Source: Nephromyces sp. MM_2019 (Eukaryota > Apicomplexa > Aconoidasida > Nephromycida). From it: a stretch of DNA of 37,901 bases. The position numbers and the translations under genes are program-made. Below, piece by piece: positions 25,001 through 37,800 of the stretch. The stretch's first letter is position 1. Each line of letters begins with the position of its first letter. The stretch lies in NCBI GenBank assembly GCA_015657535.1, contig JADHZB010002008.1:8504-46404 (forward strand), read 5' to 3'. Under the pieces are notes generated by a model that saw only the letters and a program-made list of their open reading frames with translations, was not told where the DNA came from and made no database searches.

Positions 25001-25382
25001 ATCAATTTTTCAAATTTTAATTAAGAATACTTATAATCTTACAAGAGTTTGAGATCCATGAGTTTTTTCCTTTTTGAAAACCGAAATTATCTGATCAACT
25101 ATGTTATCGAGCTGGTCAATTTGTGCGGCATTTATCTAGTTGAAAGTCGTTTTGTTCCAAATTATAAATAATTAAATTTATCTTTAAAAAGGTTAAGTTT
25201 ACTTGGAACTTTAGATTGTCAACTTCCACTTCAGAACCTAGAAATGCACACATTTCCATATTCATATAATTGAAAATCAACTTAATGAACTATATTACAT
25301 TTTCTTTACCTGAAAAACAACAAGCAACGTAGATAGTTATACTAGAGAATAAAGTTAAAATTGTTAACTCGATATTTCTCAT
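22030..25382 (-). CDS. SERA-like papain-family cysteine protease with two EGF modules and coiled-coil tail, 793 residues, 14 exons
   Basis: Exons in transcript order: 25382-25310, 25237-25203, 25135-25043, 24979-24817, 24748-24555, 24336-24245, 24187-24015, 23961-23822, 23761-23571, 23512-23383, 23313-23271, 23212-23030, 22958-22440, 22382-22030. They sum to 2382 bases in frame. Residues 1 to about 22 form a signal peptide. An acidic, helical pro-region follows. The papain core has Q214, catalytic C220 in KCGTCWIFAS, ACDGG, H387 in NHMMVITGFG and N412 in VRNSWG, so the active site is intact with Cys (not the Ser seen in some SERAs). The core resembles Plasmodium SERA, proteases or pseudoproteases linked to parasite egress. 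Then come two EGF modules, six Cys each (459-496 and 507-539), a further Cys-rich stub, and a Lys/Glu-rich coiled coil. Neither a C-terminal membrane helix nor a GPI signal is seen. Likely secreted to the parasitophorous vacuole or surface (inference). Confidence 0.9.
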
Positions 25383-27726
25383 TTCGAAAGATCCAAGAAA
25401 CTATCTCTTCAGAAATATAATTTTTGTACTAACTCGAGGATATATTAAAGCTGTGAACAAAGTCAAATTTTTTCCAAATTTACGAAATGTATTTCAGTTA
25501 CTAAAATTTTGAGTAATGTGAGTTTAAAACATTGAAATTTTTACCAAAAATCAGTCACAGTCGCATAAAAAAAAATTATATAATATAGTTTCCTATTTTG
25601 TTACAGTGCATAACCTAGCAATTTCAAAGAGAGAACGACTATAGAAAAAATTAAATTTGTTGCAAATGAATAACATTTAATAAGCAGAAGTTCATATTTA
25701 TTTTTTTAGTTAAATAATTTTTAAATTAATAATCTACTTAGATTATTGAAATGATTCCGTATTGAAATAGTCAGAAAATAGTTTTTATCTTGAAATCTAG
25801 AACTAGTTTCAGCCCACCGTCCAAGTAGGTATTTTAAATCCTATGAATGCATTTAGTCGTGGTACATTACATCCGAATTGTAAAGTTATTATGTAAAATT
25901 GTAAACAAATTAGCTAGATTTAAGTCATACTAAACATAAATTTATGTTAATTTCCTGTTTTATTGGATATAAATGATCAATTTTCCAAATATAATAGCTT
26001 GTTTGAGGTTAATGTTTGTTAAATTTTCAGAAACTAAATTTTTTGTACAACTGAAGGCATAAGTGTTATAAATTTCTTATTTAAATCCGAAATCAAGGAT
26101 CACTTAAAAGAATTTAAATTAATGGGGCTTTAGTATTGAAAGTTGAATAATCCTTGATTTTAATCGATTTTTTAGATTTCTAAAGTAAATGAAAATCAGA
26201 AATATCTTGCACCCTTGTATCAATTGCTATAAAAGTAATCGGTAAGCTGTACAAAAAGGAATTAGGATGTTGAACAAATGGCAATAGTGTTAAACTGAAT
26301 TTGTCTAATTAAAATTTTGAATAAAGTTAGGACTAATATTCGTTTGAATAGCGCCAATTCAGCTATTATAGTTATCTAAGATAGTAAATGTTATCTAATA
26401 AAATGCCCAAGTCTAATTATATATAAGGGTCCAAATATAAAAATTTGGAAGCTTTAAAGTTATTCAAATGATATTTTAAGTAATTAAAAGTCAATTGCTC
26501 ACGAGACTAATTCATGAAAGCTTTTCTTTCTTAGCTTCCTTCTGTCGATCATTAAATTTATTAAGAAACAATTAATCCATTGGTAGAAACTATTATGTTT
26601 TTGTGCATATTTAGCTAGTTTGGGTATCAAATTGTTAGGAAGTGATAGTGTATATAGACTTAATTAGATTCTTCAAGGCCAAGTTATTTTGCAGTTATTG
26701 CATTCTTTTTCTAATTATTGAAATTTTTTTGTTTTACATGTGGGGATTTGATTGAACAGTCGGATTTTTAGCCCTATGGTGCTCATAGATTGAAACGATT
26801 ATATTACAAGTAAAATTAAAATATTAATTTTTTTGAGTTGAATACTCCAATATAATTTTGCTTATTCTTAATAATTACACCGTAGATTAATTAATTCAAT
26901 TGAAAGTTCTCGTTGTAAAGCTTTAGCAATTAATGTAATTTTGTTAGTTTGTGTTTATTTACGAATAGTGTGTCGCCCATTTTGGATTTTAGTAACTTTT
27001 ACTTGTCATATTTATTTGAGCATTAGGGTTCGGTGAATTTTATACATAAATTGAATAAATAAATAGTGAAGCAATTGGCCTAAAGTGGTTAAGCTTCTAT
27101 AAAATTAACCTATTGTTTGTATGGAACAATATGAGATTTGAATCTGAGATTAGAAAAAAGTGCTTAGGAAATAATTAGAATTTATTGTAAGATTATAGTT
27201 TTTTTACACCAAACTGCCTTCTGCAATAAGTAGTCATACATATAAAGCGCTGCAAAATGTAAAAAATTTTATATTCGATTTTCATTGATGAAGACTGACA
27301 CAGAGATGTAACTAATCTAATATTTTTCCACAGCTACAGCCACCACATAGTTGTGTTCATGAAACTAAGAATTTTTTGATAAGATATCAAGAATTTTATA
27401 TAAATATTTTTACATGTGAACAAACAGGGAATATAAAATTAAGTTCTGCTATTGGTTTTGGCTAAAATTCTGAAAGAAAAGAATAGTGAGTGCTTCATAA
27501 ATAAAATAACAGAAGCAATCAGATTCTAAATATTTAATTTATTTTTTTTTAAACCAACATCTGACACACATTTTATACATCAGCAATTTATCCGAATATA
27601 ATTTAAGTTTAAAAAACACTATAATAATTTTATCAATATTGACAATTCAATTGATGTATAACTTTTAATTAAAAATCCTCAAAAATTAATTTACTTACAT
27701 ACAAACACTATATTGATTTTGAATTA
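25383..27726. other. Divergent intergenic region between protease and arginase genes
   Basis: About 2.3 kb separating divergently transcribed genes, so both promoters must lie here. It is A/T-rich with poly-A/T runs and no recognisable exon chain, RNA gene or repeat. Confidence 0.6.
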
Positions 27727-29013
27727 ATGGAAAAGTATAGAGAACATAAATTCAACAAGACTAAATCCTTTGCTTTTATTGGTGCACCCCAATGTAAAGC
27801 TGCAGGGGCTCGAAACAGTGGAGTGGTTCATACACCTACTACACTTAGAGAAATAGGAATAATGGATATAATTCAAACTTGTGATGCAGAGATTGAAGAT
27901 TTCGGTGATGCCTTCCTAAGGTATTAAAAAGAATTATTTACTCTTACAGACATGGAATATATATTTAAATCACCGACAGGGACGATGATGGAGTTTATGA
28001 AACACCACAGTATGCCTATAAAGTCGATGAAGAATGCCAAAAATCCAATAATTATCGATATGTAATGAATGCAGCATATCTTGGTAAACAGGGATATATG
28101 TTATACGAAAAAGTTAAAGATGCAATAGAAAAAAAGAAGGTTCCACTAGTATTCGGAGGAGATAATGGAGTTACAACGGGTACCCTTGCAGCTGTACTTA
28201 CACGTTTCCCAGACGTAGTCGTTTTTTTTATAGATGCCCATACAGATATAAACATCCCCGACACCAGTATACACGGTAAAAAATTCCACTTATTTGTTCC
28301 ATTTCTTTTAATCTAATATTCCATATTTCTACAAGGTAATTATCATGGAATGGTATTGGCACATTTATGTGGCCATATGAACGTTAAAAATTTTGAATGG
28401 ATGGAGAATCTCCCAAAATTGAATCCTAAAAATATAGTATATATCGGTCTAAGGCAATTGTTCCAAAATGACATTGATCTTATCGAAAAATATGGGATGA
28501 CAGTCTTTACTATGCATGATGTAGCTAGCATGGTAATATATAATTTTCTGGGCTATTATAAATTTAATTATTTAACTCCCCATTGCTATAGGGCATAGGT
28601 GAAGTAATGAGGCAGGCATTAAAAGCCGTGGATCCGGATTCGAATAAACCTATACACTTATCTTATGACATGGATGGATCTGATCCATCAATTGCACCTG
28701 GATCAGGTACAATATTTTATAAACTTTTGCTCTACCACAGTTATATTTTTGTTTTATTACTTTAGGTGCAAAAATGGATGGCGGGTTAAGTTATACTGAG
28801 TCTCTATATATTCCATATTTCCTTAACAAGACTAATCGCCTAGTATCCTTTGATATGAATGAAATACATAAAGATCATGATATGGATACACCATACAGCT
28901 TAGTTACAAGATTCCCCTTCAAGTCTAAGCCTACAGCAACTATACAATTGGTTACTAATATAACTGCTAACCTTGTAATGGGAAGAGCAATAAATGGTAA
29001 AAGAGTATTCTGA
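27727..29013 (+). CDS. Arginase-family ureohydrolase, 349 residues, five exons, one metal ligand replaced
   Basis: Exons 27727-27920, 27980-28275, 28336-28532, 28592-28706 and 28766-29013 (TGA) give 350 codons in frame. Ureohydrolases use two Mn ions; arginase makes ornithine and urea from arginine. Family motifs run in order: GARNSGVVHTPTTLREIG, FGGDN (123-127), IDAHTDIN (149-156), GNYHGM (164-169), SYDMDGSDP (253-261) and an FDMNE segment near residue 295. The metal-binding residues D150, H152, D154, D255 and D257 are present, as is the loop His167. The first metal-site His of the usual GGDH motif is Asn127, which should weaken or abolish one Mn site. The protein may therefore be a slow enzyme, use another substrate or metal, or be a pseudoenzyme. 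The length and the rest of the core are normal, so it is not a decayed gene. It could also be an agmatinase-like member. Confidence 0.92.
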
Positions 29014-31669
29014 AAATAAATCATTTATTTGAAATTAATAAAATGTTATTATACACTCTACAAGTTTTTTTTCATAATGTCATGTTTTTTTATAAATATA
29101 ATAATATATAAATATGTGAATACTATAATTAAACAACACAATATACTTTAACATAGCATAATTCTCCATAATATAATATTAACCTCACCTACCAAAGAGG
29201 GGAAAACTATTTTTTAGCTGTGGAATACATAATATTGATTGTGTTTTAAAAAATTTCTTTATTAATGAATATATAAACCTAAAATTTAGAAGATCTAATG
29301 TATAACTAAAGAATTAATAGATTCAGAAACTAATTGAACTTCACAGCTAGTTACTCCTGAAATAATATTTAAAATTTTACTAGGCAAGTTATAGATCCAA
29401 TATTTTTTATTCAAGCTAAAATATGATTTAATTTAGAATTCTTTAATTAAAAATTCAACAATAGCAGTTAGTGTCGAAATTTTTTAAGACAACTTACGAG
29501 TGCTATTTTTGTAAGGAGTTATAGATACTTAAGTAAGAATGCTGAGGACAAACTTTTAAATCGGTACTAACAAGATCACTCATGCTCTATTGGACTCTTA
29601 AATACTACTAGTTAACAAATTAAGATGTTATAATTTTAGTATAAAAACTATACCTATATTCAATGACATCACAAATGTAAGAAATTAGATTATGTAAAAC
29701 ATTTATAAGAGGGTAAATAACTAAATCATGCTACTAAAAATAAGATAATCATTATATTTTGAGCTATATATTCATCAAACTTCTAGGAGTGATCTGTTAA
29801 TTATATATATTATTTCAGCATGTGAGTTAACATTATAATACATCAAAATTCCAAGTTCACTCATTAGAAGAAACTATTTATACTCTGGATCATTTTCCAT
29901 TTAAGGAAAAACTAAGAATTCCAGTGGTGGTTTGTGTGGCTTACGTTTTTACACAATAATTGTTGAAGTTAAGCTAAAATAGCTCTCTTTTACGACAAAA
30001 TTGATGATAGCTAGTAATGCTAATTAGCCTAATTTTATTCAGCTAATAAACGTTTATTCTTATGAATGGTAATAATAATCATATAAATTTTTTTTTTCCA
30101 AAAAAACCTTTTTAAATTTATTAAATTGGAAATGTTTTGATCGTTCGAGACACGTATCTGCTCTAAACTTAATTTTTTTGAAACTCAAAGGTATTAAGTA
30201 AGGCAAAAGCAAAATGCTTCTTCTAGCTTCATGAGCTAAAGATAAAAAATCTTCATCCAATATTGCCATTAGAGGCTATAAAACTATGAGCTTGACACAA
30301 TTTTCTCGTTGAATTGGTTGTAAGTGCATAAGCTCTGTAACTCTTGATGCACATGATTCGCAAATAGAAAAATAAAGATATTAAAAAGTCTAAAATGTAG
30401 TTAGTATATATCTTCTGAGCATACCAAAGCTCTTTTAATAGCCTTTGTCATCGAACACCAATTCTAAGATATTTTATTATGTTCGATTAATTAAAAGTGA
30501 AAAATTCGATAAAATAAAACTCCGGTAATTGAGGCTAAACTCTAATCATTTATACGCATAAAATATTTTTAGCATTAACAAGTTCGTTCAGTAAACTCAC
30601 CAAGTAATTGAGATTATAGATTGCCTTTGCTTTAAAAATTGCTAAATTTAAATTAAAACAAAGCATATAGATAAATATCCACACAGCTTAATACTCTTAT
30701 TATAATAGAAATGTTAAGCAGATGTTGGGTGTAATGCTTTGATGAACATTTTGTGAAGCAAAATTCTATAAAAGTGTTGAATCAGCAGCTTATGTACTTA
30801 CTTTGCGTATGCTTAATAGAAATTCTAAATGAGATTATTGCATGTTTTCACTTTATAGTTTTGGATTGCAAATTTTAAAGGCTTTTTATTTCTTGCACTT
30901 TTTAATTCAAATATTGAATTACTAGCTTAAAAAGTTAAATTTGACCAAACTAATCAAATCTACATTTAAATTAAAGAACCTATAACCGATTTAGATATTG
31001 GTGGAAATTTTTTAATTTATAACATCAAAATTCTCGTGATGAAATACTACAGAAAGTCCGTAAAGCAATTTCACTTAATACTAGCTTTAAACCTATAAAT
31101 TAACTATTATATTCTATGTAAGCAGCAAGCTTGCTTGAATCACTAAACCTATAAAAGTTAATGAATTAAGTTTAATGAACAAAATTCATTATTATTCTTA
31201 GACCAATAAAACTAAATGTTTTACCAACGCAAATAAATTTTTATAGGCTAATTAAAGTAATTTAGTGACTATAATAATTAATCTTTTATTACAAATTTTA
31301 AACCACACTTGAGTATTTATTCATATATAAGGTGATTATTTAATAAATTTATTACTTTTTCAATAAATTTTGCGGAGATTTTTATGACCTTCTTGATTAT
31401 CCAACTGTATATAGAATATTTAAGAGAAATATGCCTCTTTAATTGTGCAAATTCTAAGGAGACTTGAGTGATCTATTGATCATAACTTAACGAGTGTATT
31501 AAAAAGTTTAGCTAAGCTTATAAATTCTGAAAAAAGACATGTCAATAGGATTCGACCTTTAACCTTATCAGCCTTTTATTATTCACCCAGATGTCTAGGA
31601 GGTCTTTAACCAAATGAACTTGTTTATGACTTCAAAAGTGCTTGAAAAAAATTATATGTATATTTAAAC
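29014..31669. other. Intergenic spacer downstream of arginase, no gene supported
   Basis: About 2.65 kb of A/T-rich unique sequence. AATAAA motifs at 29014-29045 may serve arginase 3' processing. A 69-codon minus-strand frame at 30060-30269 has a reasonable start but no splicing partners or recognised family, and is not called. Confidence 0.6.
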
Positions 31670-33307
31670 ATGGCTAAGAATCAACTACTAAAACTATTTC
31701 TTATATCTCTTTTTAGCTTAGCCTTTTGCCAAGAACCGGTAATTTGGCCTTTTGGTTAGTAGTAAAAACTTATTTCTAGTTCAATCAAGCTAACTGATGA
31801 AATAATGTGCTTAATTTCAAAAAATTTATAAGCTACTTCCTTTTAAAATACACAGGTTCAAGCCAATGGGATGATCTGATAAGTAAACAAAGTAAAGCTA
31901 TGGCAAAATTATATGAAATTATAAAATTATCTTTTAAAGAAGAATCTAAAGTAAATCAACTTTTGATGGACTACCAAAGAATTCCGAATTATTTTATAAG
32001 TAAGGATACAGCGGCCAACAATGAGCAATGGAATTACTTTGTAAAATATTATCTTGAAGAACCAATGCCTATAAACGTAAGTTCGTTTATAGCATGTATC
32101 GAATTTTTAGTCAATATAAGCGCTCTTGATGCAATGCAAATTTTTAATTGTAGAAATTTTTAAATTACAAATAGATTATTTTAAAGAAATTTTAACAATG
32201 ATTTAATAGACTTCAGATACACTTGCTAATAATAAGGACTCCTGGATGGAAAAGTACAAAGATGGAATAATAGATAGCTATATGGACTGTCTTCACAGAC
32301 CACAAAACTATAAGGATCTTGTATTGAAAATTTTGCAATATAATCCTAGAACTATGTCGACCATAATTCAGATACTTTATCTTAGAGCTTTAGGTTGGTT
32401 AAGTTTTGGCATAAGATCCTTTTGATATTTGCTCTTTTAGCCTTATTTTTATCATTTTTTAATTTCAGATCTCTTCAAAAATAAAGAGGGAATCAATTCA
32501 CCTACCTCAATAAAGAAAAGTAAATTCCACTTACTCAGGGCTTAAGAAATAAATTTAAAAAAAAATATATTTTATTAAAACGATAATTCGAAGATGTCTA
32601 TTTCCACAAATTTATAAGCAATGAGTCATATTGTTTTGTATGCTTTAATTTCAGTCATGGTTGAACTTAATTTAGAGGGGTTCTATAAATCAGTAGGGGT
32701 AAAATTAGGCGCTCATAGAACTACTATTCTACTGAAGAATCTTAATAATTTCAAAACCGCTGAGATTAATAACAATTATTTATTAGGAGATAAAAGAACA
32801 GCCATCCTTCGATATTGTGACATTAATCATATAAATTTAACACATAATGAGTTTTGGGTTTGCAATAGTGTTAAAAAAGATCCAAATCTATCAATTCAAC
32901 TATTCAAGGTTAACCATAGTCTAGAACTAGAGTCCAGTATATGGTACAAATGTTTGGATAATCAACAAAGATGTGAAAGCTGGGTAAATTACGATAAAGC
33001 TTTTTTTTGCTATCAGTCTATGGCGAAAATATATAACATAAAGATTTCGAAATATAATCAAAGTTTATTTGAAATGATAAACCATATTTCTAAACCTCGG
33101 ATCCCTAAAATTGATTCATTTTTAAAATATATTTTCCTAATTGAAAAATTTGTTTCTCCTTCGCTTCGTTATGAAAAGACATCAATAATGTCGAGGGCAT
33201 TCAGAAAATTTGCAGCAACTCAAGCTGAAACTAGTATTAATAATTTGCATGTTGAGGTTCCAGACATTTTCAAGATTGTAACTGTTAGGCTAAGTAATAT
33301 AGGTTAG
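31670..33307 (+). CDS. Putative secreted protein, novel tandem family member A, 397 residues, five exons
   Basis: Exons 31670-31754, 31856-32076, 32210-32393, 32469-32519 and 32655-33307 (TAG) give 398 codons in frame with GT-AG introns. Exon 1 encodes a clear signal peptide (MAKNQLLKLFLISLFSLAFC, cleavage around Cys20-Gln21). The mature part is helical and polar, with no membrane helix, few Cys (one CESWVNY...CYQS pair) and no domain I recognise. Exon 5 has an alternative acceptor before 32621. I chose TTTCAG at 32654 because it aligns this exon with exon 5 of the downstream gene. The next gene repeats the same exon order and phases with diverged sequence, so the two are tandem paralogues. 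A role as a secreted parasite factor is inference from the signal peptide and duplication only. Confidence 0.76.
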
Positions 33308-33410
33308 GTTGAAAATTTCTAATAAGTGTGTGTAATGTTAGTTAGCAATATTAAAAAAGTAGAGTGCCTGATTATATGTAGAATAAAGTAGATATAGTGA
33401 CACTACTTAC

Positions 33411-34876
33411 ATGCGTGTAGCATATTTATTATTTATAACACAAGCACATGTAAAGTGTGTCAAATGACTGAATTAAGGTATGTTTAATTCTCAGAAACAT
33501 CGTTTTTTTCAATAGTCAATAACATGACAGAATCAAAGAATAGAATGGCAGAATTTATAAAATATGTATTAAATTATCAAGGCAAAACAGAAAAGGGGTA
33601 CAATTTATTCCGTTTTGATAACAATGGGAATGATAGTATAGATCAATGGACCTTTATAAAATTTCATTTTATGGAGCCAGGCAGAGTGTCCGTAAGTTAA
33701 AAATAGGAAACTTTTTGATACTTAAATACTTATTAAAGATATCAAATTGCTTTAAAATCGCTATTAATATCTCATAATTTCTGCATAAACTCCTTAACTT
33801 GCTGTAATTTCAGAAGGATGGTGAAACAATCATAGAATGGATTGAAAGCTCGGTTATAAAAGAAATTAGTAATCACTTAACAACTTTCAAGGAGGAAATT
33901 AAAGAAAATTACCATCGAGGATTGGAAAATCATAAGGACGAATTCATGAATCAATTCCTCTTCAATTTGTATGTTTATGTTTATAGTAAGTAATTGTCAA
34001 TCTATACTGAATGCAAAGCAAATAAATAAAGCTTTTTTTCAGATTTAGAAGAAAATCGAGATTTTAAAAATGAGCAAAATTTAAGTAGGTCTATAATATG
34101 AAATCGTTTCAGAGTGTTCTAATTATTTTAAAGCTTACAGAATGATATAAACTACTTTGATATTACCAACTTCTGATAAATTCTGTCAATTTGCAGTGGA
34201 ATTCTCGTTTAGTTTCATTCCGAAATCGATAATAGTGACTTTTAAGGATTCAAATCACCCTTTGCTCGAAATACCTTACAGTTATGCATGGGAACAAATG
34301 AATTGGTTCTCTTACAACTCAAAACATGAAGCGCTGAAAGCTTATTTAAATGGTTATGCTAGTCTTTTAGGTATTGGATCCTGGGTCATTTCTAGTATTC
34401 AAGATGAAGATTGGTTTAAAGAGAATCTTGAGATTAAATACGAATATTTAAAAATCACTTTACCAAAAAGTTATATATTTAATCATTACCAACAAAATGA
34501 CTGTGATAAATTCCTAGATAACGACTCGCTCAAGCAAGATTATTTGAGTTTTATTTTATTAAATGTCATCCATGGCATAAAAGATAAAACAAATAGACGT
34601 TTGGATAATTCTGTTTTAAATTTTCAGAAGGAAAACATATATCTAATTAAAAAATCCATTCAACAATTTATTCATAGTGATAGAGCTGGGCCATGCAATT
34701 TTGGCACATTTAAATTTTATCTAGAATTTACAATTATGCAATTAATCAAATGCTTGGATTTGAAAATAAAACCAATGAAGTGGTCTGAAAAACTTATACA
34801 GGCATCATTTGAATCTTCATCCATCTCAGCTTCCTTTTTTCGACGCTTTGATGTTGTTATGAAGGATGGAATTTAG
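33411..34876 (+). CDS. Novel tandem family member B, paralogue of the upstream gene; first exon uncertain
   Basis: Exons 33516-33691, 33814-33985, 34043-34084 and 34197-34876 (TAG) join in frame for about 356 residues. Each corresponds to exons 2-5 of the upstream gene, with the same four intron phases. Shared landmarks are D/NEQW..F.K(Y/F)...EP at the end of exon 2 and VEL/MEF...FYKS/IPKS at the start of exon 5. The first coding exon must end in phase 1. The best candidate is ATG at 33411 followed by a short hydrophobic stretch (MRVAYLLFITQAHVK) with a weak donor at 33457. This is doubtful, and an alternative is that the gene has lost its signal exon or that A and B are spliced together. No known domain was recognised. 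The mature part lacks membrane helices. Confidence 0.64.
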
Positions 34877-37800
34877 ATTGGTACTGCTGTGATCATAAGA
34901 AATCAACTTGAGTTCATTTTTAATAATTGTCAATTTTTCTGAACAAAATAATGTATACGTTAAAATTTTGCTTAATTTCGATGAGATATTGAAAGATAGG
35001 TCTTAATTTGTAAAAACTGATCTTATTATTAGATTAGATGCCATAGCAAAATTGACTTAATATGATTGAGTCATTCAGCTTGCCTTGAGAATTCAAATGC
35101 TTATGATTAAATAAATTTCTTATCAAAGTCAGACTTTACTAATGAAGCTTGAAATCTTGATTAGATTGCGTAGTTATTCAAACAGAAGCTACAAAAGTTC
35201 ATTTTTAATCCCAAACACCAGAGTATATAGTTTGATCTTAGGATGTTATCTTGGGCTTGAACTAAAATTTGATGCACAAAAAGTAGAATTTTTATGTTTG
35301 GAAATGCAAGGAAAACCTAAGATATTCAGATGTTTTTGATTAGGTAATATTTTAATACTGTCTTCGAATGTGTTCGGATAAATATCAAATAGAAAGGGTC
35401 ATGTAAACAAAATGTATCGTCACTTAGTTAAAATATAAAAATAAATCTTAGGCACATAATCTCGTAGTGGATATGAAAGAGTGACTTTTCGAGCATGATA
35501 TGATTATCGTTACTGGTTTTTTGATTGCTTAATTAAGTTCTGTGCAAACCAAATTTTCACTTTTCGAATTGTAATGCTCTGGTAGTTTGGTTATTAATTT
35601 GAACACCAGAAAATATTCGATTTTGAACGAAATAACTATGCATTTATAATTTATACTTTTAAAGCTCAGTCGATAGATTATAATAACCAGTTCTATATAG
35701 CTTATGCCTGAATCAAACTATATAATAGAGTAACTATTTAGTAAAGAATCATCAACTAGCAGCTATATCTAAGTAATACATGATTGATTCATGTGTGAAG
35801 TATTCCTAATGAGTTAGAATTAAAATCAAATTACAAAAGACATTAAAAGGAAACAAATCGGATTATCAGCGACTGGATGCAAATGCTGGTAATTATAATA
35901 AGCTATGACTTATGACACAATTCTTAAGTGATTTAATTTACACAAAATATTTAATGGGTTCAATGAATGCATATAACAAAGAAATTGAAATGATTCAAAT
36001 GGTGTAAAACTATAGTTATATTATTAATGTTTAGTTTCAATATTAATTTAATTTAAATTTTGAGATTTATGATTAAACTAAAATAAGTTTAGGGTTATGA
36101 ATTATATAATCCCAGCTGGAAAAATCTCAATATGAGACTCAATATCTTTTATAATTGAATAATTGATTTGGGCTAACATTTACTAGAACTTTGGATTGAA
36201 GTTGATGTTTATGTGCAATAATTTATAAATGTTTAGCAAAGCAGATAATTTGAAGGATATGAAAGAAGTAGAATTCGAATTTTGCAATAAGTAATAGAAC
36301 TATATTAAGCGTAATTTCAGCTTCATACTCAAGTAAGACGACACATATTCTAATAGGTGAAAATTTTCCAATGTAGTTTAAGTGATTAGTTTCTTTAAAA
36401 GCATAGATCGTAACTAAGCACTAATAAATATTTATAAACAACAAGTTAGATCACAGCACTGAAAGAGCGATTGAACAGGTTGCCAATTGAAATAATGCTT
36501 AAGCTTTACAAGTAATCTCATTGACAAGGATAGTACCACTACTTTGCCTATGATACATACTTTACAAATAGTTAAAAAACAAATAATCAAAATTTCAGAA
36601 TTAATTAGACTGTTATATAGGCTTGTATAATTTTAGAGATTTCAGCTATATTCGTCAATCATGACAAATATAATTAGACTTTAAGGAATTAAACTGTATA
36701 TTGATGATACTATGCTGTGGGATCATAATGATTTTTAATATGATGATGTGAGTAAAATAATTCAAATATATGAATGATATGTCATATAATTAAACAATTA
36801 ATGTGGATGATTATCAAAAATTAATCGAATTTATCCTCATTGAACCTATTTTTTTGGAATACGATGTTTAAGGGAAATTTGTTTAATGGTTAGCTAGTAG
36901 TGTATCTGAGTTTTAAGGTTTTAATATTGCTTTATTGGTTGCCTAATCAGCCCTGGTTGGATCCATGATTGTTGTGAGGTTTATGATCTATGTGAAAAGG
37001 GTGTTAATCATTGTCACGAGTTTCGACCATTTTATTAATTTGGGCTTAGGACTTGAAACTTCCAATTCTTCAAAGGTAAACTAATGGAATTATATCTTAT
37101 TCAATTGCACTTTGAGTAGCACTAATCTGCTTTTATATATATGGTCGCCAGAAAGTGTCTGCAATGATAAAGTTTGTGATAGCTAGTCCTAAAATAATAA
37201 AATTAAATTGAAACTTTACATTTGGTATTTAGCTAACTTTTTAATACCAAATATGCTCTTGTATTGTGCATGTGTGTGACATTGACAATATCAAGAAACT
37301 GTCTTATTAGCTGCTATTTGTCTTTCACATGCTGATTTCTTTATCAGCTAGTGCATTGGGATTAGTGACTAATTAAATTAATGATAAGAGTAAAAATTAA
37401 AATAAAAAAACTGTCAACACCTTAAGGGATTCCCGGAGGGTCCCCCTCCCCAGCACTCAAGATATATATACACACCTACAAAAATTGGCATGTATCACAG
37501 ACACACATATTCTAATCTAGATAAAACATTCATTACCTTGAGAGGTCTGTGTACTATGTAGTTTGACAACACAAAAAATGAGTGGAGGAAAGTGAAAATT
37601 TCTCACTAAATGATAGAAAACTATAAGAAGATATGAAAATTTTGTTAGTCACTTCCAAAAGAGTAGGTTTTAATGTTTAATCAATCTTTCTTCTTTTGAG
37701 GGTTATAAAATAAAAAAAGTAAATACTAAGATTCGATAAGGAATGGTAAAATCATAATCTTATTCTTATTACACTATCCAATGAAGTATAACAACATTGA

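Noticed and set aside
30060..30269. Minus-strand 69-residue frame starting MAILDEDF
   Set aside because: The start looks plausible, but there is no recognisable domain, the tail is low-complexity, and no adjoining exon was found; left uncalled.
32621..32654. Upstream in-frame extension of gene A exon 5 (MSHIVLYALISV)
   Set aside because: It is usable only with a weaker acceptor; the TTTCAG at 32654 gives the same phase and aligns with gene B.
35142..35339. 65-codon + frame, considered as a decayed third copy of the A/B family
   Set aside because: No landmark of the family (the QW...EP segment or the exon 5 start) can be matched.
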